A stretch of 49,729 bases of DNA from Alphaproteobacteria bacterium (lineage in GTDB: Bacteria; Pseudomonadota; Alphaproteobacteria; ATCC43930; CGMCC-115725). Positions 25,023 through 34,485 of this stretch are shown here, piece after piece. The stretch is from assembly GCA_019240125.1 (NCBI GenBank), contig JAFAYW010000292.1, forward strand, positions 1 through 49,729. The letters run 5' to 3'. Below the pieces are notes generated by a model. It worked only from the letters and a program-made list of their open reading frames with translations, searched no databases and had not been told where the DNA came from. A program made the translations under genes and the position numbers. How positions within the stretch are numbered: the first letter of the stretch is position 1; every line of letters begins with the position of its first letter.

Positions 25023-26117
25023 GTGTCTTTGTCAACGCAATCTGCCCAGTTCCGCGCATCGACCGCCAAAGCCGGGACGCGTGTGAACGGCGCCAAACTG
25101 AAACAAGCCGCGCTCGGCCTTGCGCTGGCAGCCGGCATCTTCGCCGCCGCCGATTATGGCCGCTATTACTGGACCACCGGGCAATATCTCGTCTCGACCG
25201 ATGATGCCTATGTGCAGGCCGACTACACGACAATCTCGCCAAAGATTTCGGGGTATATCAGTGCCGTCGATGTCACCGACAACCAGAAGGTAACGGTCGG
25301 CCAGGTGCTGGCGCATATCGACGATCGCGATTTCCGCACCGCGCTCGACCAGGCCAAGGCTGATGTCGCCGCGGCGCAGGCCGCGATCAATAATCTCGAT
25401 GCGCAGCTCGCGTTGCAGCAATCGATGATCGACCAGGCGCAGACGCAGGTCGCCGGCAGCCAGGCCAGCCTGCAATTCGCCCAGCAGGACGACGCGCGCT
25501 ACCAGAGCCTGGTGCGCACCGGTTTCGGCACGGTGCAGCGGGCCCAGCAGGCGAATGCGCAGTTGCGCGAGCAGAATGCCGCCGCCGGCAATGCCAAGGC
25601 CGGTCTCGTCGCCGCGCAGAAGAAGATCGCTGTCCTGCAGACCGAGCGAAGCCAGGCCGAGGCTACCTTGCAGCAAAAACAGGCGGCCGCCGAACAGGCG
25701 TCGCTCAACCTCAGCTACACGGTCATCAAGGCACCAAGTGACGGCACGGTCGGGGCGCGCTCATTGCGCGTGGGTCAATACGTGCAGGCCGGTACGCAGT
25801 TGATGGCGGTGGTGCCGCTTCACGCGGTCTATGTGCTGGCGAATTACAAGGAAACGCAGCTCGCCGACGTGCATGCCGGGCAGAAGGCGGAGGTCACGAT
25901 CGACGGCATGCCGGGTGTCAAGCTCGAGGGTCGCGTCGACAGCCTCGCGCCAGCCAGTGGGCTCGAATTCGCGCTGCTGCCGCCGGATAACGCGACCGGC
26001 AACTTCACCAAGATCGTGCAGCGCATCCCGGTCAAGATCATTTTCGACAATGACACGGTCGCTGGGCGCCTGCGCGCCGGCATGTCGGTGGAACCGGTCA
26101 TCGATACGCGCTCCTGA
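25023..26117 (+). CDS. EmrA/HlyD-type membrane fusion protein
   Basis: The start chosen is GTG 25023, four bases after AGGAGG, giving 364 residues; the open frame runs further upstream through the LysR start and is not used there. A single transmembrane helix (about 22-42: LKQAALGLALAAGIFAAADYG) anchors the periplasmic part. The lipoyl half-motifs STDDAYVQADYTTISPKISGYI and LNLSYTVIKAPSDGTVGA flank a coiled coil rich in Ala and Gln (about 100-235). This is the adaptor of a tripartite drug efflux system. It is followed after 29 bases by its DHA2 transporter partner. The outer-membrane TolC-type protein is elsewhere. Confidence 0.92.
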   Translation: MSLSTQSAQFRASTAKAGTRVNGAKLKQAALGLALAAGIFAAADYGRYYWTTGQYLVSTDDAYVQADYTTISPKISGYISAVDVTDNQKVTVGQVLAHIDDRDFRTALDQAKADVAAAQAAINNLDAQLALQQSMIDQAQTQVAGSQASLQFAQQDDARYQSLVRTGFGTVQRAQQANAQLREQNAAAGNAKAGLVAAQKKIAVLQTERSQAEATLQQKQAAAEQASLNLSYTVIKAPSDGTVGARSLRVGQYVQAGTQLMAVVPLHAVYVLANYKETQLADVHAGQKAEVTIDGMPGVKLEGRVDSLAPASGLEFALLPPDNATGNFTKIVQRIPVKIIFDNDTVAGRLRAGMSVEPVIDTRS

Positions 26118-26146
26118 GCGGCGACGGGACGGACGCGGAGGCAATC

Positions 26147-27718
26147 ATGCCCATCCATGATGACAGCAAGGGCGACCAGGTCTCGGTGAAGACCTGGATC
26201 GCGGTTTTCGCCTCGACGCTCGGGGCGTTCATGGCGGTGCTCAACATCCAGATCGTCAACGCATCGCTCGCCGACGTGCAGGGCGCAATCGGCGCGGGCA
26301 TCGACGACGGCGGCTGGATCTCGACCTCGTATCTGATCGCCGAAATCATCGTGATCCCGCTCTCGGCGTGGCTGGCACGGGTCTTTTCGCTGCGCCGCTA
26401 CCTGATCGCCAACGCCGCGCTGTTCCTGGTGTTTTCGGGCGCCTGCGCGCTTGCCCACAATCTCGGCGAAATGATCGTACTGCGCGCTCTGCAGGGTTTT
26501 TTTGGCGGCGTGCTGATCCCGATGGCGTTCACCATCATCATCACGCTCCTGCCAAAGGCGAAGCAGCCGGTGGGACTGGCGATGTTTGCGCTGACCGCGA
26601 CGTTCGCCCCGGCGATCGGCCCGACCATCGGCGGCTATCTGACCGAGAACTGGGGCTGGCAATACATCTTTTATGTCAATCTGGTGCCGGGCGCGGTGAT
26701 GCTGGTCATGCTGTGGTTCTCGCTGGAACCCGCGCCGATGAACCTGCGGCTGTTGCGCGATGGCGACTGGACCGGTATCGCGACGATGGCGATCGGTCTC
26801 TCGGCCCTGCAGACCGTGCTCGAGGAGGGCGAAAAGGACGATTGGTTCGGCTCGCCGATGATCGTGCGGCTGTCGATTGTCGCTGCCATATCTCTCAGCC
26901 TGTTTATCTGGATCGAGCTGACCTCATCACGGCCGCTGCTCAACCTGCGCCTGTTGCGGCGGCGCAATTTCGGACTCGGGGTGGGCGCCAATTTCCTGCT
27001 CGGCACCGCACTCTACGGCTCGGTCTACATCCTGCCGGTCTACCTGACCCGCATCCAGGGTTACAACGCCGAGCAGATCGGCATGGTCCTCGCCTGGACC
27101 GGATTGCCGCAGCTGGTACTGATCCCGCTGGTGCCGTTGATGATGAAGCGATTCGACGCCCGCATCCTCGTCGTGTTTGGTTTGGCGATGTTCGCCACCA
27201 GCAATTTCATGAATATTGAGCTGACCACCGATGTCGCCGCCGATCAGCTGTTCTGGCCCAACATTGTGCGCGCCATCGGCCAGGCGATGATAATGGCGCC
27301 CCTGTCGACGCTCGCGACCGCCGGCATCGAGCAGGAAAATGCCGGTTCCGCCTCGGCGCTCTTCAACATGCTGCGCAATCTTGGCGGCGCGATCGGCATC
27401 GCCGCGTTGCAGACATTTCTGACCAATCGCGAGCAATTCCACTCGAATGTGCTGACCCCGTCAGTGTCGCTGTTCCAGGAAAGCACACGGCAGCGCATCG
27501 CCGACCTTACGGGGTATTTCATGGCGCATGGCGTCAGCGATCCGGCCACCGCCAACCATGAGGCGATCGTCGCGATCGGCCGCTCTGTTCAGCAGCAATC
27601 CTACGTCATGGCATTTGGCGATACCTTCTACCTGCTCGCCGGCGGTCTGATCCTGGCGACGATTGCGGCGCTCTTCCTGAAAAAGCCGGGAGCGGTGAGT
27701 GCCGCCGGCGCGCACTGA
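26147..27718 (+). CDS. EmrB-type DHA2 major facilitator drug exporter
   Basis: This 523-residue inner-membrane protein is expected to have 14 transmembrane helices. The first helix contains FASTLGAFMAVLNIQIVNASLADVQGAIGAGID, and motif C-like GFFGGVLIPMAF and LTATFAPAIGPTIGGYLTENWGWQYIFYVNLVPG are hallmarks of the DHA2 (EmrB/QacA) family. GGAGG lies seven bases before the ATG. It works with the upstream EmrA-like adaptor to expel a hydrophobic compound with proton antiport. Because the pair lies opposite the LysR and ACP-ligase-SDR genes, it may export the product of that unit or a toxic effector recognised by the regulator. Confidence 0.94.
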   Translation: MPIHDDSKGDQVSVKTWIAVFASTLGAFMAVLNIQIVNASLADVQGAIGAGIDDGGWISTSYLIAEIIVIPLSAWLARVFSLRRYLIANAALFLVFSGACALAHNLGEMIVLRALQGFFGGVLIPMAFTIIITLLPKAKQPVGLAMFALTATFAPAIGPTIGGYLTENWGWQYIFYVNLVPGAVMLVMLWFSLEPAPMNLRLLRDGDWTGIATMAIGLSALQTVLEEGEKDDWFGSPMIVRLSIVAAISLSLFIWIELTSSRPLLNLRLLRRRNFGLGVGANFLLGTALYGSVYILPVYLTRIQGYNAEQIGMVLAWTGLPQLVLIPLVPLMMKRFDARILVVFGLAMFATSNFMNIELTTDVAADQLFWPNIVRAIGQAMIMAPLSTLATAGIEQENAGSASALFNMLRNLGGAIGIAALQTFLTNREQFHSNVLTPSVSLFQESTRQRIADLTGYFMAHGVSDPATANHEAIVAIGRSVQQQSYVMAFGDTFYLLAGGLILATIAALFLKKPGAVSAAGAH

Positions 27719-27860
27719 AAACCGAGTCGGCCGCGCTGATGTTTCCGTTGCCAGCCAGGGTCGCTTGTGCCGCCCCGCGAACCTCCGCCGCAATCTAGCC
27801 CGTTGCGCCAGGATTCCGGGACAGGCACACTCGCGCGGCCGTTTACCAGCGTGGGTCGCC

Positions 27861-28151
27861 ATGCGCGTTATATTAGCTGTCGTTTTGATATCGCTCGGCC
27901 TGCCGGGCTGTACGCCCTACATCCCGGTCAAGGATGATTTCAGCACGAACGCGCTGGTCAAGACTGGCGATACGGCGCCTGAATTTGCCGAGTTCAACAA
28001 TTACAACGCCAGCGTCAATCCGCTCCTCGCCGATCAGATCTGCGCCACTCCATACGAACCGCTGCAGGAACGCAGCCTCGGCGCCGCACCCGGCACCATC
28101 ATCGAGGCGCGCGGCCGCTGCAGAACGCACGTCCCGCTGCTCGGCGAGTGA
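27861..28151 (+). CDS. Small predicted lipoprotein of unknown function
   Basis: This 96-residue protein starts at ATG 27861; the open frame reaches further upstream but without a signal. It has a short hydrophobic signal (VILAVVLISLGL) ending in a lipobox-like LPGC with Cys17, so it is probably lipid-anchored. Proline at -2 of the lipobox is unusual. The rest is short, with FSTNALVKTGDTAPEFAEFNNYNASVNPLLADQICATPYEPLQE and two more cysteines (ICAT and GRCRT). No family is recognised. It follows the efflux gene by 142 bases and is convergent with the thioesterase gene. The coding call rests on the plausible signal and the frame; the ribosome site is weak. Confidence 0.6.
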   Translation: MRVILAVVLISLGLPGCTPYIPVKDDFSTNALVKTGDTAPEFAEFNNYNASVNPLLADQICATPYEPLQERSLGAAPGTIIEARGRCRTHVPLLGE

Positions 28152-28155
28152 GCGC

Positions 28156-28181
28156 CCACGCCCCGTTCCGGCTTGGCGTGG
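28156..28181. terminator. Possible bidirectional terminator
   Basis: CCACGCC (28156-28162) and GGCGTGG (28175-28181) form a perfect seven-pair stem with a twelve-base loop between two convergent genes. It lacks a T-run on either side, so it may only slow transcription. Confidence 0.35.
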
Positions 28182-28188
28182 CGGTGGT

Positions 28189-29154
28189 CTAAGGGATGAT
28201 CAGGCGGGGGAGACCCAGCGCGTCCGTGACACAGCGGGCGATCGCGGCTCCGGTTGAGGCCGCGTCGGTCTCAACCAGCGTCAGATGTGAGCCGGGAATG
28301 CGACGCACTTCCAGCATCGGTAAATAACGCCGCCAGACCTGTTCGGGTGAGCGCGGCTTCAGATTGCCTTTGTCGTGCGGCTGCAGAAACACGACGCGAC
28401 CGGCATAGCGCGCCGGGCAATACGCCTCGCCGGCGCTGACCGTCGCCTGATGCAGGCGGCGGGACGCCGGGCTGGCGCCCTCGGGGATCAGCGGCGCTGC
28501 CCGCATGCCGCGGACGCCGCATTGCGCCAGATACCAGCGCAATGTCTGGCTGCGGTCGCTCAGATAGCGGGTCGCGCGCGACAGCCGGTAACGACGCAGA
28601 CCCCAGATCGACTTCGATACGTGTCGGGCCAGGATCGCGATATGCAGATGCAGCGGCCAGAGTTGCCGGCTGGGATAGGTGTCGAGCAATACGACAACCG
28701 GCACCTCGTTCCCGCCCGCCGCAAGCCGTCGCGCCATCTCCAGCGCGATCAGGCCGCCAACCGAGTAACCGATCAGGATATACGGGCCGTTCGGGCGAAT
28801 TCCCGCGATCACGCCGATATTGTAGTCGGCCATGTCTTCCAGGCGCTCGAAGGGAATCTCGCCCTCCTCAAACCCGCGCGGCTTGATCGCGTAGACCGGC
28901 CCCGGCCACCCGACATTGCTGGCGATCGGGCCCAGCTGCAGCACACTGCCGGGGGCACCTGGGATCATGAAGACAGGTACATTGTCGTCGCCGGGCTTCA
29001 GCATGATGGAGCCGGCCGGGGGTGGGGTATTCTGGTTGAGCGCCGCCTCGCGGACCCAGGCGCGGCCCGCGCGCACGCTGCGGAACAAGCGCGTCGTTGC
29101 CTCGCGACGCGCCTCCGCCTTGCCCATCGTTGAAGGCAGTCCCTCGTCCACCAT
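28189..29154 (-). CDS. Free-standing thioesterase-domain protein (NRPS/PKS TE-like alpha/beta hydrolase)
   Basis: This 321-residue alpha/beta hydrolase resembles the thioesterase domain of nonribosomal peptide and polyketide synthases. The fold starts at VPVFMIPGAPGSVLQLGPIA (59-78). The nucleophile elbow is GYSVGG with Ser131, the acidic residue is likely Asp158 in LLDTYP, and the catalytic His290 is in GSHLTLVE. The first 50 residues are an extra helical region with no clear homology; a second ATG at 29127 would shorten it. No NRPS or PKS module is in the window, but an acyl carrier protein and acyl ligase are, so it could release their acyl product. It is convergent with the lipoprotein gene. 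Confidence 0.85.
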   Translation of the reverse strand: MVDEGLPSTMGKAEARREATTRLFRSVRAGRAWVREAALNQNTPPPAGSIMLKPGDDNVPVFMIPGAPGSVLQLGPIASNVGWPGPVYAIKPRGFEEGEIPFERLEDMADYNIGVIAGIRPNGPYILIGYSVGGLIALEMARRLAAGGNEVPVVVLLDTYPSRQLWPLHLHIAILARHVSKSIWGLRRYRLSRATRYLSDRSQTLRWYLAQCGVRGMRAAPLIPEGASPASRRLHQATVSAGEAYCPARYAGRVVFLQPHDKGNLKPRSPEQVWRRYLPMLEVRRIPGSHLTLVETDAASTGAAIARCVTDALGLPRLIIP

Positions 29155-29315
29155 CCGCGCTTGCGTAGCCTCGTCCGGCGCTGCCGCCGGGTTTGGAGTT
29201 ATAGCCGAGCCGCCGCTAAATTGCGTTGCAAGACGCAGGCTGATACCCGAAAGATACGGCGGCCAGGGTGAGTATGTCAGCCATTTGCTAAGACGGCGTA
29301 AAGGCGATCCCTGGC

Positions 29316-30587
29316 TCAGGTCGACTCGGCGGCTTCCTCAACCAGCGGTGTCTCGGCGGCGCGGCGGGTGATCCGGATGATCGGCACGCAGAGCAGCAGG
29401 AGGAACGCGCCGAGCACGACAAAGCTCTGCGTCGCGCCCCACCAGTCGGCGAACGCTCCCATGACTGGCGGTACGATGATCGCCGACAGCCGATTCATGG
29501 TCTGCCGCAGCCCCACCACCGAACCCTGGCGGTAGCGCCCGACCGCCTTGGCCTGCACCGAGAACATCATCGGCTGCACCACCCCCTGCAGCCAGCCGCG
29601 GCCGACCTGGCACAACAGCAGCAGCGCGTAGATGCCACCCAAAAATGGTGTAACGCAGACAAACAGGATCGACATCACCGTACCGCTCAGCATCGTGCGC
29701 TGCGGATCGCCAAACCGCATCGCGCGGCCGGCAAACAGCGATCCGAAGCCGCTGGCGATCTCGATCGCGGCAAACAGCGCGCCAATCGTCGTGCCGATTA
29801 AGCCGATCCCGTGCAGGTACACGACATACAGCGAGAACTGCACGCCGTTGGTCGCGGTGCGCAGAAAGATAATCGCCATCGTCGACGCCACCGCCGGAAT
29901 CGCCATCAGCCCAAAGCACTGGATGTAATCGGACGGGCGCGGCAGCAGATCGCGCACCCGCAGCCGACCGGGCGGCCGTGCCGCTCGCACCTCGCTGGCC
30001 GCGGTGGCCTCCGGCGCCCGCAACAGCGCGATGGTCAGGATCACCCCCCATAAAGCGCCGATCATATAAGCGGGCCATGCCCCTCCAAGATCCCAGGCGG
30101 CACCGGCGATAATTGGCGCCAGGGTCGTGCCGATGCGGGCAAAGAAGCTGAAGCGGCCGATGAACTCCGCTTCCCCATCGGCGATCTGGGCGATCAGCGT
30201 CTGCGAACCCGACCAGGCGAAGGACAGCGCCCCGCCGTTGATCGTCTGCAATAGCAGCAGTGGCCAAAACCACGGGATCAGCGGGAAGATCGGCGCCAGG
30301 GCGATGCCGATCCAGACGAAAAACAGGGTAACCCGCCGGGTGCCGAACCGGTCCATCAGCACGCCGACATGAATCGACAGGAACACCGCCAGTGCCGAGC
30401 GAGCCCCAACCAGCGCGCCGATCTCGGCGGCGTTCATGCCCAGCGACAGGCCGTAAAGCGGGATCAGAAAGATGTAGAAATCGACATAGCCCATGCTGAA
30501 GAGGCCGGCGACATAGATCGACGCCGCGTTCTGCAGCCCGGCCGGGCGGCTAGCCGCCATCGGTCCCGCGCCCTGTCGGCGCAACAT
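29316..30587 (-). CDS. Major facilitator superfamily transporter (12-helix type)
   Basis: This 423-residue inner-membrane protein has about twelve hydrophobic helices in two halves joined by a short polar loop (EVRAARPPGRLRVRDLL). The motif A-like GVLMDRFGTRRVTLFF after helix 2 identifies the superfamily, and LLLLQTINGGALSFAWSGSQTLIAQIADGEAEFIGRFSFF is typical of drug or sugar exporters. Substrate and direction cannot be read. The ATG at 30587 has no strong ribosome site; the ATG nine codons later (30560) is an alternative. It is divergent from the copper ATPase and lies 161 bases upstream of the thioesterase on the same strand, so it might export that enzyme's product. Confidence 0.88.
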   Translation of the reverse strand: MLRRQGAGPMAASRPAGLQNAASIYVAGLFSMGYVDFYIFLIPLYGLSLGMNAAEIGALVGARSALAVFLSIHVGVLMDRFGTRRVTLFFVWIGIALAPIFPLIPWFWPLLLLQTINGGALSFAWSGSQTLIAQIADGEAEFIGRFSFFARIGTTLAPIIAGAAWDLGGAWPAYMIGALWGVILTIALLRAPEATAASEVRAARPPGRLRVRDLLPRPSDYIQCFGLMAIPAVASTMAIIFLRTATNGVQFSLYVVYLHGIGLIGTTIGALFAAIEIASGFGSLFAGRAMRFGDPQRTMLSGTVMSILFVCVTPFLGGIYALLLLCQVGRGWLQGVVQPMMFSVQAKAVGRYRQGSVVGLRQTMNRLSAIIVPPVMGAFADWWGATQSFVVLGAFLLLLCVPIIRITRRAAETPLVEEAAEST

Positions 30588-30710
30588 GCGTCACTTGCGT
30601 TCCCCCGGATGCGGTCGGTCCGCTGCTCCCTATGTTATAGGGCAGGGCGGCGCAGACCAACCAACCGCTCCAAGCGATTGGAGCATGCGAACCTTGCGTA
30701 AGGATGCGGC
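30588..30710. promoter_or_regulatory. Divergent region with two dyads between MFS and copper ATPase genes
   Basis: CCCTAT-GTT-ATAGGG (30628-30642) and GCTCCAA-GCGA-TTGGAGC (30667-30684) are perfect inverted repeats. A third smaller one, CCTT-GCGT-AAGG (30692-30703), overlaps the ribosome site of the ATPase. The first includes AT-rich bases that could be a -10 region. They are candidate operators for a metal-responsive regulator of the CueR or CopY kind, although neither consensus is matched exactly and no such regulator gene is adjacent. Confidence 0.5.
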
Positions 30711-33056
<2,346 letters not shown>

Positions 33057-33067
33057 GTCCGTCGGCG

Positions 33068-33083
33068 CCGCGCTCGCGCGCGG
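33068..33083 (+). terminator. Possible terminator after the copper ATPase gene
   Basis: CCGCGC-TCGC-GCGCGG is a perfect six-pair stem with a four-base loop, starting 12 bases after the ATPase stop and followed only by TT. It is a weak intrinsic terminator candidate and lies 65 bases ahead of ndk. Confidence 0.35.
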
Positions 33084-33148
33084 TTGCATTGAAGCGAGCG
33101 GACAGGGCCGCTATAACCCGCCGCACTTTCCGTCAGCCGAGAGACACC

Positions 33149-33571
33149 ATGGCCACCGAGCGCACCCTGTCGATCATCAAACCCGACGCGACCCGACGCA
33201 ACCTGACCGGTGCGATCAACCAACGCTTCGAGACGGCGGGTCTGCGTATCATCGCACAGAAGCGCCTGCGTCTGAGCCAGCACCTGGCCGAGCAGTTCTA
33301 TGCGGTGCATGCCGAGCGGCCCTTCTACAAGAGCCTCGTCAGCTTCATGATGTCCGGCCCTGTGGTTGTGCAGGTGCTGGAGGGCGAGAACGCGGTGCTG
33401 AAGAACCGCGAAGTAATGGGCGCGACAAACCCGGCCAATGCCGATGCCGGCACGATCCGCAAGGATTTCGCCGAGTCGATCGAGGCGAACTCGGTACACG
33501 GCTCCGACTCGCCGGAAAACGCCGCGCAAGAGATCGCGTTTTTCTTCGCACAGAGCGAAATCTGTCCCTGA
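33149..33571 (+). CDS. ndk: Nucleoside diphosphate kinase
   Basis: This 140-residue enzyme has the normal length from the ATG at 33149; the frame runs upstream without support. It transfers the gamma phosphate between nucleoside triphosphates and diphosphates. The N-terminus [18 protein letters not shown] carries the Lys11 and nucleotide-binding residues. [17 protein letters not shown] (91-107) is the conserved loop and the phosphorylated His117 is in [20 protein letters not shown]. It is a housekeeping gene, found here between the copper ATPase and the tRNA methyltransferase gene. The stop is 59 bases before trmJ. Confidence 0.96.
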   Translation: MATERTLSIIKPDATRRNLTGAINQRFETAGLRIIAQKRLRLSQHLAEQFYAVHAERPFYKSLVSFMMSGPVVVQVLEGENAVLKNREVMGATNPANADAGTIRKDFAESIEANSVHGSDSPENAAQEIAFFFAQSEICP

Positions 33572-33630
33572 CCGGCGCTTCTGGTCCCCGGGTGAGCTCG
33601 CGTTCGACCGCGTCCCGGCGCTAGAACGCG

Positions 33631-34395
33631 ATGGCGGGCACCAACACGAGCCGTGAAGGAATCACCGGCGGGCCGGCGGTGATCCTCGTCGAACCGCAGC
33701 TGGGCCAGAATATCGGCACCGCCGCCCGCGCCATGCTGAATTGCGGCCTCGACGATCTGCGATTGGTCAAGCCGCGCGACGGTTGGCCGAACGAAAAGGC
33801 CATCGCTGCGGCGAGCGGCGCTGACCGGGTGCTGGACAAGGCCCGGCTGTTCCCTACCGTCGAGGCGGCGATCGGCGACCTCGTGCACGTCTACGCGTCG
33901 ACCGCGCGCGACCGCTATATGGTGAAGCGCGAGGTAACGCCGCGCCTCGCCGCCGCGGAGATGCGTGGCCGGCTTGCCGCCGGCGAGCCGTGCGGCGTGC
34001 TGTTTGGCCCGGAGCGCACCGGGCTGATCAATGAACATATCGCCTTGGCCGACACGGTGTTGACCGTGCCGCTGAACCCGGCGTTTTCGTCGCTGAACCT
34101 GGCGCAGGCGGTATTGCTGATCGGCTATGAGTGGTTCACAGCCGAGACCGCGCCGCCCGCGGAGCAGCTCCATACCGGGCACAGCCGCCCCGCCAACAAG
34201 GAGGAGCTGGTGCGCTTTTTCGACCATTTCGAGGAGGCGCTGACGATCAGCGGATTTCTGCGCCACGAAGACAAGCGCCCGAGCATGACCCGTAACCTGC
34301 GCAACCTGTTCCAGCGTGCCAGCTGCACCGAGCAGGAGTTGCGCACATTGCACGGCGTCATCACCGCCTTCGTCGGACCGCGTCAGCGGCCCTAG
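33631..34395 (+). CDS. trmJ: tRNA (cytidine/uridine-32-2'-O)-methyltransferase TrmJ
   Basis: This 254-residue SPOUT-class RNA 2'-O-methyltransferase is expected to modify position 32 of tRNAs. Motif 1 is ILVEPQLGQNIGTAARAMLNCGL with the catalytic Arg, followed by DLRLVKPRDGWPNEKA. Motif 2 is CGVLFGPERTGLINEHIALAD and motif 3 is VPLNPAFSSLNLAQAVLLIGYEW, together forming the trefoil knot that binds SAM. The C-terminal helical part (about 170-250) holds the TrmJ extension (HSRPANKEELVRFFDHFEEAL). The ribosome site is weak. It follows ndk and is convergent with the lytic transglycosylase. Confidence 0.93.
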   Translation: MAGTNTSREGITGGPAVILVEPQLGQNIGTAARAMLNCGLDDLRLVKPRDGWPNEKAIAAASGADRVLDKARLFPTVEAAIGDLVHVYASTARDRYMVKREVTPRLAAAEMRGRLAAGEPCGVLFGPERTGLINEHIALADTVLTVPLNPAFSSLNLAQAVLLIGYEWFTAETAPPAEQLHTGHSRPANKEELVRFFDHFEEALTISGFLRHEDKRPSMTRNLRNLFQRASCTEQELRTLHGVITAFVGPRQRP

Positions 34396-34485
34396 CGCAG
34401 GTTGTCTTCCGCCGGAATCTATATCTCAACCAATATCGGGTGCATCCGTCAGAACACGACCGGCTTCTGAAGGCGTGGCGCCGTC

